A stretch of 64,000 nucleotides of DNA from Sapria himalayana (Eukaryota; Streptophyta; Magnoliopsida; Malpighiales; Rafflesiaceae): assembly GCA_029783825.1 (NCBI GenBank), contig JAREIK010017138.1:35253-99252 (forward strand). The letters are read 5' to 3'. Below the pieces are notes generated by a model. It saw only the letters and a program-made list of their open reading frames with translations. It did not search any database and was not told where the DNA came from. This document shows, in pieces, positions 39,901 to 51,767 of this stretch. The translations under genes and the position numbers were made by a program. Numbering within the stretch: position 1 is the stretch's first letter; each line of letters begins with the position of its first letter.

Positions 39901-40891
39901 ATGCTATACTGGTAGATAAGAATATACAAAAGAAAGGGATAAAAATGGCATCAAGATGTGAATGCTGTTCACAAGCGGTTGAAACAACCGATCATTTATT
40001 TTCCAATGGGCCTATTGCAGCGGAAATATGGATAGAGATGGAAGGAAAAAAAGAATATGTAACATAGATGATGGATTAATAGATAAAGTTAAAAAATGGG
40101 AAAGAGAAAACACGAAAAGCCCCACTAGAAAATGGCTTAATCAGAAACTGCCGCATCTAATTATTTGGTGCATATGGAAATCTCGAAACAAAAGTAAATT
40201 TGAAAATAAAAGGATGAATTTAACAGAAATTATAAAAGATATTAGAAAAGAGATATGTAATATATCAATAATAAAACCTATAAAAATAGAGGAAATGAAA
40301 CAAGAAAAGAAGCTTGAGAAAGCATGGGACCTCACTTATAAAGTTATAAAATAACAATGGGCTAAATGTATACAGTGGAACACTCCACCGGTTGGCAAAT
40401 TTTCACTTAATACGGATGGTAGTTTTAGCAGGGACACTAGAATAGCAGGAGGAGGCGGGGTAATAAGAGATCATACAGAGACAGTAAAGAGAGCTTTCAC
40501 CAGATCTAGTAGCGCCTCCTCGGCCCTAGAATCAGAAATTAAAGCATTGAAATCAGGGTTAGAGATATGTAAGCAGCTAAATTTTAAAAATATAGAAGTT
40601 CAGGTAGACTCGAAATAATTAGTCGAAACAGTAATTAACAAGAAAATATTATGGAGGTATGAAGAGGACCTAGAAGTAATTCTTAGCCTTTTGGATGAAC
40701 TGAAGGCCTCAATAACACATATATATAGAGAAGCTAATAATCTAGCGGATAGTCTATCTAGAATAGGCACAACTAGAGGAGATATAGAATATAACGTGGA
40801 ATCCATGCCAAATAAACTAAAGGGAATAGCATGTTTAGATAAAATGGGATTTCCTTATATTAGAACAAATAAACAGACCACGAAGGTATGA
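36981..40891 (+). pseudogene. LINE ORF2 (endonuclease, reverse transcriptase, RNase H), interrupted
   Basis: Starts at ATG 36981 (MDRCLYWNVRG). An APE-like endonuclease runs to about 37660 with WNVRG, AEP, GGDFN, RLDR and SDHSPL motifs. Reverse transcriptase covers about 38290-39260, with AAGPDG, RPISLCN, LDLSKAFDRVEW, RQGDPLSP and the YADD catalytic box (39018-39029). A zinc-binding zf-RVT region (CECC...DHLF) ends near 40030. A shift from frame 3 to frame 2 occurs in the A run near 40045. RNase H follows (TDGS, ESEIKAL, VDSK, HIYREANNLADSLSR; 40376-40780). In-frame stops are at 37668, 38277, 38478, 38586, 39489, 40352 and 40616; the frame ends at the TGA 40889-40891. Each stop is one transition away from a Gln or Trp codon. 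Confidence 0.92.
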
Positions 40892-42046
40892 CAAAGTCTC
40901 AACCTCCTGTTGGATCGTGTCCGACATTGCAGGGAATTTCTGCCTCACACTTAAATGGAATAGGAAGGGTGGAGGTTGAACCATCTTTAAAAATAAAAAT
41001 AAAATTTAAATCATAATTTAGAATAATGTATCTAAAAAAGAAGCAAACAGGTTAGAGTTATGAATGTGTTAATTCTGCATTTTGGCAGAATAGTGCATAT
41101 CTATAAATATGTATTTGGACTTTCCTTGCAGGATGTTAAGAAGGAGAATTCTGTTTTTAACCTGACAATTCTGTGGAGTTTTCGTCTAATATTGTATAAG
41201 TTTAACAAGGGACAAGGGTAATAGGGTGCCAAGTTATCTTGTAGGCACGTTCATTTTTTCTCTTTGGATTTTACAGGTTCAGAAGTGTATAAATGAAGAA
41301 GGAAGACGGCTGGAAACTTTTTAGAAAGAATGTGAAGAGAAGAGCCCGAGACATGGGGAAGATGAGAGATAGAGGTCCGATCACATGGACAGCACTATTC
41401 CCAAATGCTGCCTGCCACTTGAACCAGCTGCTGCTTGCTAATGCTATACCTCTGATTCTACTGTTGTCTAGCATGTGCGACTGACATATTCTACCTACAA
41501 TTTAGACATAAATCCAGATGCTGCTGCTTCATGCAAGTTATGCTGATATCATATATATGATCCTGATGCCTTATGTATGATTCTGTTGCTGCCTGTCATT
41601 AGATGCCTCCATACAGATGTTGATACAACATCAAATTAAGGAATATATATTATCAAAAACTACCTGAACAAAGAATAAGGAAGATGTGTGAACAAAAAAG
41701 AAGCTGCCTGAATCAAATCTTATATACTGCATATACCTATGTAGAGTGCTGCCTATTGCTGCCATGAGTATACATGCTGCTGATATAAGTCTACTTGCTG
41801 CTGCGAAAAGTCTACCTGCTGCTGCTTGCTACACTGCTCCATAAATATGAAGGAGCACAAAGAGAGTGGCTACTGCCAAAGTTGACTTAACTAAGGATAA
41901 ATTATTGTATTTTGTGTACTTTTGGTTAGGGTCTTGTCCTGTAAATGTAATGACCTATAAATAGAGTTATGTGGTGGTAAAGGTTTTCCTCCGCCTACAA
42001 GTGAGGGTTATGTTTCTTTAAAAATAGATAAAAGACCTTTAAAAAA
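40892..42046 (+). other. LINE 3' region of 1.15 kb, possibly including a 3' transduction
   Basis: After the ORF2 stop come about 95 bases and then an A-rich tract (40985-41010, AAAAATAAAAATAAAA). A further kilobase without LINE coding similarity follows, ending in the A7 tract next to the target duplication. The extra kilobase contains CTG/TGC-rich stretches (41750-41850) and CTATAAATAG at 41955-41964. It may be a long 3' UTR, or host sequence carried from an earlier locus by read-through. Small open frames here, such as 41293-41484, look like chance. Confidence 0.55.
41955..41964 (+). promoter_or_regulatory. TATA-box-like word in the LINE 3' region
   Basis: CTATAAATAG followed by GAGTT is a good plant TATA-box match. 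It lies in the extra kilobase of the LINE 3' region and could be left over from a promoter or LTR at a source locus. No transcript evidence can be given. Confidence 0.25.
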
Positions 42047-42060
42047 AGTTATAGACAGAT
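42047..42060 (+). repeat. LINE target-site duplication, right copy
   Basis: AGTTATAGACAGAT, identical to 35501-35514. It begins with the last A of the poly-A tract, so the true duplication may be 13 or 14 bases. Confidence 0.93.
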
Positions 42061-43356
42061 TGATGCATAGTTTCTTTATACAAATTTGATTTAGAGATTG
42101 ATATACATATATAGACAAATTGAAAGATAGATACATAAATATATTTTTAGATAGAAAGAAAGAATGATAGATAGATAGATAGTTGATAGAATGATACATA
42201 GACAAACATATAGATAGAAAGATAAATAGATAGGTAGAAAGATAGATATATAGATAGTCAAATAGATAGAAATATACATAGACAAATAAATACCTGGATA
42301 GATAGACAGATAGATAGACCTATAGATAGACAAATAATAACAAAGATAGATAGACAGATAGATAATCATATAGATAGATTGATTGATAGACAGATACTTA
42401 TATAGAGAGAAAGGCATATATATAGACAGATAAATACATAGATATATAGACAGATAGATAGAAAAATAGATAGATAGACAAATAGTCAGGCATCCAAATA
42501 GATAGATACATATACAAATAGATAGATAGTTAGACAGACAGACAAACAGATAGACAGATAGATATATAGATAAATAGATAGATAGATATATAGATTAGAT
42601 AGATATACAAATAAATATATACATAGACAAACAAATAGTTAGGTAGATAGGTAGATAGATAGATAAACAGAAAAATAGATGGATAGATAAATAAATTGAT
42701 AGACACATAGATAGATACATAAATTGTTTGATAGACAAATTGATTGATAGATTGATAGAGAAATAGGTAGATTTATTGATAAATAAATTTATAGGTAGAA
42801 TGATATAAAGATAGACATATAGATAGATAGATAGATAGATAGACAATTAGATAGATAGATAGAAAAATAGATAGATAGAAATATTTATAGATAGATAGAT
42901 AGATAGACATATATATATATATATATGATTAGATACATAGATAGATAATTAGATACTTAGATAAAAAGATAGATAGACAAATAAATATATAGATAAACAG
43001 ATAGATAGATAGATATATAGATAAATAGATAGATAATTAGATAGTTAATTAGATAAACAGATTAATAGATAGATAGATAGACACAAAGAATACATATAGA
43101 TAGATAGATAGTAAGATAGATAAAAGATTTATTCTTTGATAGGTAAATTAATAGATAGATTAATAGATAGATTTATAGATAGCTTGATAGACAGATTGAT
43201 ACACAATTTGATATAAAAATTGATAGAGAGATTGATAGATAGAAAGATATATAGATTGAAATAGAGGTAGATAGATAGATTGTCAGATAGATTGATAGAC
43301 AAATAGATACATAGATAAGTAGATAGATATTTAAATAAATAGATAGACAAATTTTT

Positions 43357-43393
<37 letters not shown>

Positions 43394-44495
43394 CATAGTT
43401 AGAATGATTGATAGATAAATAGATAGATATACAAATAGATAGTCAAATCGACAGATAAATAGATACATAAATAGTCATGTAAATAGACAGATAGATGGAT
43501 GGATAAAAAGACATATAGATACATAGATAGATAGATAGATCAATAGGTAGATAAATAGATAGATAGGCCGATAGATAGACAGATAAATATTTAGTTAGAT
43601 TGATAGATAGTTAGTCACATAGATAGAAAGATCGATAGACAAATAGATAGATATATACATCAACAAAAAGATAGACAAATAGGTAGATAGATTGACAGAT
43701 AGATAGATAGATAAATAGATAGATAAACATACAATATTTATGCGTACAAATTGTCAGGTAGATAGATATTTAGGCAGATTGACAATTATAAAGAATAATA
43801 GATATCTAGACTGATAGATACATAAACAGGCAGACAACCAGACACAGAGACAGACAGAGAGATAGTCTAACTGACAAATAGATAGATAGATAAATAGTCA
43901 GACAGACAACAGACAAATAGAAAGATAAATATTTTGACAAATAGATTGATAGATACATTGATAGACAAATAGATAGATTAATTTATAAATACATTGATAT
44001 AATGAAAGATAGATAGGTAGATAAATAAATAAATAAACAAATAGATAGATAAATAGATAGATAGATCAATAGATATATATATACATATATAAATAAATAG
44101 ATAGATAGATAGACAGATAGACACCTAGATAGTCAGATAGATATATAGAAAGATAGATATGCCGATAGATAGACATATATATGGACCAATATACATTCAT
44201 ATTGATAGAAACATTGATAGATTGATTGATTGATAGATTTATAGATAGATTGATAGATAGATTGATATATAGATTAATAGAAAGATATATATAAAGATAT
44301 ATAGATAAATAGATAGATAGACAGATAGAATGAAAGAAAGAAAGAATGAATGAAAGATAGATAGATGGTTAGATAGAAATATAGAAAGATAGATCGATAG
44401 ATAGATTTATAGATAGATATATATATATATATATATGGATAAATTAATAGATAGATAGATAGATATTTATATTGATTGAAAGATAGATAGATAGT
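42061..44495 (+). repeat. GATA/GACA array, continuation right of the LINE
   Basis: Same degenerate array and orientation as before the LINE, with GATT patches (43140-43220 and 44217-44275). It ends abruptly at GATAGATAGTCAATTTTTTA. No GGTA/GAGATA block set is present. No genes. Confidence 0.95.
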
Positions 44496-46280
44496 CAATT
44501 TTTTAAATCATCAATTTTTTTTTGATTTAATTAAAACTTCTATGTATTAATCATTAAATATCAATTTATTATTTTTTAAATTTTATGAAAATTTTGATTT
44601 TTTTTTAATTCAAAATTTTGAAATCTTTTAGTCATTATTTTTCAAAAGATTCCTATAGTCATAAAAATATTTTATGATTATAGGAATAATATTAATATTT
44701 ACTTGCTTATTCATTAATTCATATATTTTTATTAATTTTTTTATTTAATCAAAGAATTGTTTATTTTAGCATTTTATTAGTAGTAATTTTTATTTATGTT
44801 TATTTTTTAATTAAAATATTTTCAAATTTATTATAATTAAATATTAAATTATATATTGTTTTTTAATACAAATATTTAAATATCATAGTTAAAAATATCA
44901 GAAAAATAATTTGTATAATTTTTTAATTAATTTTTAATCAAAAAAAATAGTTATTTTAGTCTTATTTAATAGAAATTTTTATTCGTATTTATATATTTAT
45001 GAAAATTTTTTATAATATCCTATTTTTTAATTATACGAGGAGATTGTATCTTTCAAAGATCGCTCATCTATAGACAATGACATACCTTTAATATAGAAAA
45101 TTACAAAAAATATTAAAATAAATAATGCTAACAAAATTAAATTATCATAAATTTGCGACAGAAATTATCAAAAGCCCAAATAGCTAGGGAAAAATCCCTA
45201 GCTAAATGCATATAATTATATATAATAAGGAATTATCGCTTCCAATTATATATAAAATTATAAAAAAATAAATTCAGATAATTATTTAGCGACAGATTTT
45301 GTCTCGATCTAATTAGATAGAGAAATTACGTCCATAAATCTATCACTAAATTCCCTGATTTTCTTTGCGTGGAATTTACGAAAATATTAGTGATGGATTT
45401 TGTCTAGATCTAAAAATATTTTTACTGGGTATTTTTCAATTTAGAAAATATTCATAATATAATTTTTTTGATAGTTGGTTTGGTGTCTACATAAAAGAAA
45501 AAAAATATTTCCACATAATATTGATGTCAATACAGATATATATATTAAAGTATTATAATGAATGTGTTTTATATGTGGGATCTAAAGTAAATTTGTTACA
45601 TCTATAAAATTTTATTAAGATTCGATGTTAAGTTGATATTTTCTTGTCATGGTTATAGATGAGCTGACAGGACAACTATGAAAATAGATACATTGATATA
45701 TGCTATATATAGATAATATTTTTTTAATAATTGAAACTATTAAAAATTTAAATTGAAAATTATATAGATAGCACATGTTTGAGAGTAAAAAATTTAAAAA
45801 TAAAAGATTATAAATAAAATATTTAGTTTGTAATTTTAATTTTAAATTGAAAAAATCAATTTCTAAAAATATAATTATTTTCGAACTTTATGATTTATAA
45901 TTAAAAAGAAAGATAATTTTTTTTAAAAAAATTTACTAATAAACTAAAACAATTGACCAAAATAAAGTATAATAAAAAAATATATGTTAGATTACAAAAA
46001 TTAATAATATTAAAAAAATAATTAATTACTCATTTAATGATTCATAATGTTTACTTTTTATAAGAAAAAATATACATTGGATGGTTGTGATAGATAAGTG
46101 TTTGATAAGATGAATGTGCAACTTATTAATCTCTTCTAAGAGATGCAAACTGTAATAAAAAATATCTTCTTTGATAACTTATTAATCTCAACACTATATC
46201 CCTAATTTGAATAGAAAGAGTTGATCAATAAGATAAATTTCTTACATACCAAATGAAGTTTTTCAAATGACTGCAAATTA
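44496..46280. other. AT-rich noncoding segment unique in the window, probable transposon-derived DNA
   Basis: No coding similarity seen. It is the only large stretch, apart from the LINE and arrays, without a second copy here. It contains a perfect 10-bp inverted repeat (45181-45204) and three related words: TTTGCGACAGAAATT (45153), TTAGCGACAGATTTTGTC (45287) and TTAGTGATGGATTTTGTC (45387). These resemble subterminal repeats of plant DNA transposons. It ends GCAAATTA directly before the second copy of the duplication. Confidence 0.55.
45181..45204. repeat. Perfect 10-bp inverted repeat with 4-base loop
   Basis: TAGCTAGGGA, loop AAAA, TCCCTAGCTA. It could form a cruciform or RNA hairpin, but without a following T run it is not a terminator. 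It sits in the segment with subterminal-like repeats. Confidence 0.9.
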
Positions 46281-46306
46281 TTTTCCCTCTGTTGAATCTG
46301 AACACA

Positions 46307-46516
46307 TCATGAGAAGCAGCTTATAAGACTATGAAATTTGCTTGTAAAACTTCTAATTGCATCATAAAAGACTACTAAACCACATACATATCTTGTATGG
46401 AGCAGGTGGTATTTCTCTCGAGGCTTGAACACATTGTATGGGTTGGTATCATTAATAGGTGGAGGAGGCTTCAGAATCAACCACACCCCATGACACCAGC
46501 CACTTAGCAAAAACAT
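46307..46516 (-). pseudogene. Enhancer-of-polycomb-like fragment (second copy)
   Basis: Same translated frame as 519-728, with INDTNPYNVFKPREK. It shows no amino acid change from the first copy over the frame. Non-functional for the same reasons. Confidence 0.72.
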
Positions 46517-46687
46517 CAGTAAGATGAAAATAATTCAAAACACAAATAAATAGCAAGTAGACAATAGAATCTGTAAAAGCAACTCCCGTTATTCATTAAC
46601 CACTGAAACTATTATTGATGAGTAATGTGAAAGAGGAATCTAAAGGGCCGTGTTGTGCTGGAACGGCCCATTATAGTGTGGCATATA

Positions 46688-47312
46688 TGTTTAGTTATAT
46701 GTTATTACACATATAGTATATATCGTTATAAATAATTATATATAGTTAAACATATAGTTATATATACATTATTCATACAAGTAATTATAAGTAATTATAC
46801 ATAAATGTATACAAAGTTATAAACAAATATATAGATTTACATATATGTACACATATGTGTATACATATGTGTATACATAGTTACAATATAGTTATATTTA
46901 ATTATATAAAGTGTTATATAGTTATACAAATATTTATGTATAGTTATACACATAATGTTAAACATTAAGGTGTATGTTGTTATAAATGTAATTATAAATA
47001 TAATTACATGTGGTTATACATATAGTTACACATATAGTTATACTTATAATTATACATGTAGGTATATAGATTTTTTATTTTAATTTTATATATTTATACA
47101 TATAGTTATGTATAGGCACATATATAGTAAAATACATTTGTATGTATTAATATATAAAAATGTATATTAAATATAGGTTGTTAATTATATATTTAAATAT
47201 AATTATGTATAAATATTTTATTGTTATACATATAGTAAGATACAATTATTTATAATTATATGTTATTATACATATAGTATATGTAGTTATAAATAGTTAT
47301 ATATAGTAAAAA

Positions 47313-47345
<33 letters not shown>

Positions 47346-48267
47346 TCATACAAGTAGTTATATGTAGTTATACATAAATGTATACAAAGTTATAAACAAT
47401 TACATAGACTTACATACATGTATACGCATATGTATACATAGTTACAAATATAGTTATATTTAATTATATAAAGTTTTATATAGTAATACAAATATTTATA
47501 TTTAGTTATACACAAATAGTTAAACATAATGTTGTATGTTGTTATACATATAATTATAAATATAGTTACATGTGGTTATACATATAGTTACACATATAGT
47601 TAAGCATATATTTATACATGTAGGTATATATATTTTTTCATATAATTTTATATATTTATACATATAGTTATGTATAGGCATAGATATAGCAAAATACATT
47701 TTTATATAATAATATATAAAAATGTATATTAAATATATGTTGAAAATTATATATTTAAATATAGTTATGTATAAAGTTTGTATAGTTACACAAATACATA
47801 GACTTACATACATGTATACGCATATGTATACATAGTTACAAATATAGTTATATTTAATTATATAAAGTTTTATATAGTAATACAAATATTTATATTTAGT
47901 TATACACAAATAGTTAAACATAATGTTGTATGTTGTTATACATATAATTATAAATATAGTTACATGTGGTTATACATATAGTTACACATATAGTTAAGCA
48001 TATATTTATACATGTAGGTATATATATATTTTTCATATAATTTTATATATTTATACATATAGTTATGTATAGGCATAGATATAGGAAAATACATTTTCAT
48101 TAAATAATATATAAAAATGTATATTAAATATATGTTGAGAATTATATATTTAAATATAGTTATGTATAAAGTTTGTATAGTTATACATATATTAAGATAA
48201 AAATATATATAGTTTATACATATAGTATATGTAGTTATAAATAGTTATATATAATTAAACATATAGT

Positions 48268-48300
<33 letters not shown>

Positions 48301-48943
48301 CTCTGTGTGTGTGTATTCATACAAGTAATTATATGTAGCTATGCATAAATGTATACAAAGTTATACACAAATATATAGATTTACATATTTGTATACATAG
48401 TTACAAATATAGTTATATTAAAATATATAATGTTTTATATAGTTATAAAAATATTTATATATAGTTATATATATAGAGTTTTATATAGTTTTAAATATAT
48501 AGAGTTTATACATATAGTAAATATATAGATTTACATAATGTTGTTATACATATAGTTATAAATATAATTATACATATAGTTATACTTATATTTATACATG
48601 CAGGTATACATATTTTTTCATATAATTTAATATATTTATACATATAGTTATGTATAGGCATAGATTTAGTTTAATACATTTTTATATACTAATATATAAA
48701 ATTATATATTAAATATATGTTGTTAATTATACATTTTTATATAGTTATGTATAATATTTTTATAGTTATAATATAGTAAAAAACAATTATTTAGAGTTAT
48801 ATGTTCTTATACCTATAGTATATTAGTTATAAATAGATTTATATCGTTAAAAATATAGTTATATATATATATATATATTTATTTATTTATTTATATTCAT
48901 ATAAGTAGTTATATATAGTTATACATAAATGTATACAAAGTTA
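46688..48943. repeat. AT-rich tandem repeat (second copy, longer by one partial unit)
   Basis: Counterpart of 900-2790. It has a shorter TA run (47320-47345) and an extra 394-bp unit: the segment beginning TACATAGACTTACATACATG at 47401 is repeated at 47795. Otherwise collinear with the first copy. Confidence 0.9.
47401..48188 (+). repeat. 394-bp tandem duplication present only in the second copy
   Basis: The two units start at 47401 and 47795. The first copy of the large duplication has one unit at this place (from 1643). The 394-base gain and the 30-base TA loss together explain exactly the offset change from 45788 to 46152. Confidence 0.92.
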
Positions 48944-48994
48944 ATTCTAGATTTCTAGCTTCTTATTCCTCTTTCATATGCTCTCATAAAATGT

Positions 48995-49289
48995 TTTGGT
49001 ATATGTGAAGATGCATTATCTCATTATGATGTTGTAAAGAAGATGTGGGACTATATAAAAAAATAATCTACAAGTATGCCAACATTCATTGTCTTCACCT
49101 CCCCCCGATGATAATCTATGGTGCTATTCTTCAATTTCAATTAATCATTAAATTTTCTTGTTTTTAAAAAGGATCCATCAGATAAAAAAAAGATGCGATG
49201 ATAAGTTGAAAGTGCTACTTCACTGCAAGTCTTTCATTGGATTTGCAATCTCAAAGCTCTTATCTCCTCACTTCATGAAGAAGGAATAA
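48995..49289 (+). pseudogene. SWIB-domain fragment (second copy)
   Basis: Same two exon pieces and the same two poly-A frameshifts as 2843-3137. One difference in the intron (ATGCCAAC against ATGCTAAC). Both frameshifts therefore predate the duplication. Confidence 0.83.
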
Positions 49290-49421
49290 TGAGCAACTTT
49301 CTGGCACATGATTTTTTATATGTGTAGCTAAACAAGAAGAGATTTATTTGGTGGCCTCATTGTTCTTGATTCTAGTTTTGTTCTTTGCTTAGCTGACTAA
49401 CATAATCATGATTCTTTGCAG

Positions 49422-49742
49422 GACATCTGCTGTGCAAACATGGAAACTATTTTGGAAGTTGATGACTTCAAGTGTTACATGTCCATGCAGGTTTTGGTAT
49501 TTGATTTTGATTTTGTTTTTAATTTTGTTTTTAATTTTGTTTTTGATTTTGTTTTTGATTTTTCTTTTGAAATGTTTCTGTTGGGAAATGAGAGTTTATG
49601 TATTTGTGTTGATGTAGTTTGATCCTTAAAATTGATGCAGTTTGAGCATGCACCAAGAAGAGGAGAGCCAGAAGTGACCATAAGAAAGCCAGATTACTTC
49701 CTTAAGTGCGAGCCAACACAATTTGGTGCACCCATAATATCT
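49422..49742 (+). pseudogene. Unrecognised two-piece gene fragment (second copy)
   Basis: Counterpart of 3270-3590. The one coding difference seen (TGC to TGT, Cys) is silent. Splice-like junctions are preserved. Confidence 0.5.
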
Positions 49743-50081
49743 ATCATCTAAAATATAACTCACATGCTAAATCATTTTTTATTATTCTATTTTTAATTTT
49801 TCAGCACTATATTTATTTTGTACATTGCCATAACACACTATTTGCATTCTTGCCCACACTTCCTCACAAAAAATGCCACATACATGCATATAACTGCCCA
49901 CAACCTTTCCACACATACATCCACTCTGATACTATCACAAGGCACATGCCATATTGCTATAAGATGTTGCACCCTATTATTGCATGGCAGACTACAATGG
50001 AGGTCAGCTAACTTTTATTAGTTGTTCATATTTGCTCTAGATAATGACATTCAAATGGTGAAAACACTTATTTTTATGCAG

Positions 50082-50351
50082 CATAAATGCGATCTCATCA
50101 ATATGAGCTATGGCGAGCCCACTTTACTTCTAGAATATGGTCATTTTATTGATCTTGTTAATGAAGTTTAAGTTATAGCTATTAACAATTGATTCTCATG
50201 TTGTTCCACATTTTGTGTTTCTATGCCTATTTTTGTTTGACTTGAATTATGAGTAGGTGGTGAGCAAGCACCATTATGTGTGTTTTAGTAGTACTAGCAA
50301 TAGTTGTCCAGTATTAAGCACCGTTGGTGTCCCTGGTGGAACCACATCATG
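50082..50351 (+). pseudogene. TPP2: Tripeptidyl peptidase II fragment, open version (second copy)
   Basis: Exon A 50082-50165 and exon B 50257-50351. Where the first copy has TAA stops, this copy reads GAA (LLLEYGHFIDL) and TTA (CPVLSTVGVPGG), closer to the family. Both pieces are therefore open with intact GT...AG junctions. It remains only about 60 codons of a very large peptidase and lacks the catalytic triad regions, so it is not functional. Confidence 0.86.
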
Positions 50352-50391
50352 TATTCGTTCACTATTAGCTCTTGATTTTTTTTCAACAAGT

Positions 50392-50490
50392 TTGATTTAG
50401 CAAGATAATAGGGACTCCTTGCAACCTATGATTACTCATGAGCAAGCAGTGAAGCTATGTGATATAAACTTTGGTATCAAGGTAGATGGT
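50392..50490 (+). pseudogene. DAPF: Diaminopimelate epimerase fragment (second copy)
   Basis: As 4240-4338, but the last codon is GGT, giving FGIKVDG, which fits the family's FGIGADG better than the Ser of copy one. The internal TAG before QDNRDS is shared. Confidence 0.75.
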
Positions 50491-50778
50491 AATGAACTAG
50501 ATGGTAATGGCCATTAACGTATGTAGGTTGCCTTAATACAATGAGAATTATATATTCACATTGTACAGTTATATGTTCTATTAATTTATATATTAAGATT
50601 TTTAGATGTTAATGAGCTAAAGAGAGAAAGAACCATATATTATAATATTACATTTCATGTGTGCATACACTTGTAATAGTCCACATGTTTGCATTGTGTG
50701 TGTGATAAAATTCCAAGGCAAGGAATATCTAGCCCTTGTAGTGCCTAAGGCTCATTCCTATTCACAATGCTTTATATA

Positions 50779-51561
50779 AACTATTTGTCTATTTATCTAT
50801 AAATTAATCTATCAATCACTATGTCTATCTATGTGACTATCAATATGTCTATCTATCAGTATATCTATCTATCTATTATTCTATCTATCAATATTTCTAT
50901 CAATATGTCTATCAATTAGTCTATCAATCTATCAATCTATTTATCTATTATTCTATCTATCTATCAAATGATCTATCATTCAGTCAATCAATCATTAATC
51001 TATCTATCTTTGTATCTATCTATTTGTCTGTCTATCTATGTAAATGTCTATCTATCTATTTGTCAATTTGTATATCTGTCTTTCTATCTATTTGAGAATT
51101 TGTTTGTTTGTTTGTATTTCTCTGTATCTATCTATTTGTCTATCTATTATTCTATCTATCTATAAATCTATATATCAATCTGTCTATCAATTTGTTAATC
51201 AATTTATTTATCAATCTGTCTATAAATCTATCAATCAATCAATCTATCTATCTATATGTATATCTATATATCTATCAATCTATCTATCAATCTCTTTATC
51301 AATAAATTAATCTATTTGTCTATCTATTAGTCTATCTACCTATCTATCTATATATGTGGTCTTTTTATCTATGTATCTATTTGTCTATCTATCTATCTAT
51401 CTCTCAATCTTTTTATGTATCTATATGTCTATCTATCTGTTTATCTCTCTGTTCATCTTTCTATTGATCTATCTATCTATCTATTTACTATTTAACTTTT
51501 TGTCTATATACTTATTTATCTATCTGACTATCTATCTATCTATCAATAATCTATTTATCTG

Positions 51562-51592
<31 letters not shown>

Positions 51593-51726
51593 ATCTAACT
51601 TAGTCGGTATTTATCTATCTTTCTTTATATCTATCTGACTATTTATCTGTCTATTATTTGTCTATGTATCTATATATTTACCTATCTATCTTTTTATCTA
51701 TCATCCATCCATCTGACTATATTTGA

Positions 51727-51767
<41 letters not shown>

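Larger units (their letters stand above)
35515..42046 (+). mobile_element. Plant L1-type LINE, full-length but inactive, inserted in the GATA array
   Basis: A 6.5-kb element with a short 5' region, ORF1 (DUF4283 and CCHC knuckle), ORF2 (endonuclease, reverse transcriptase, zinc-binding domain, RNase H), a long 3' region and a final A7 tract. A perfect 14-bp target-site duplication borders it, with the right copy directly after the A tract, the hallmark of target-primed reverse transcription. Base composition and codon content are ordinary and unlike the flanking array. ORF1 has two frameshifts; ORF2 has seven in-frame stops and one frameshift. The corresponding position in the second copy lies beyond the window. 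Confidence 0.95.

Noticed and set aside
41293..41484. 63-codon frame in the LINE 3' region
   Set aside because: No recognisable domain, and an equally long frame exists on the opposite strand; probably chance.
45181..45204. Rho-independent terminator
   Set aside because: The hairpin lacks a T run and lies in plant DNA; it is better read as an inverted repeat of a mobile element.
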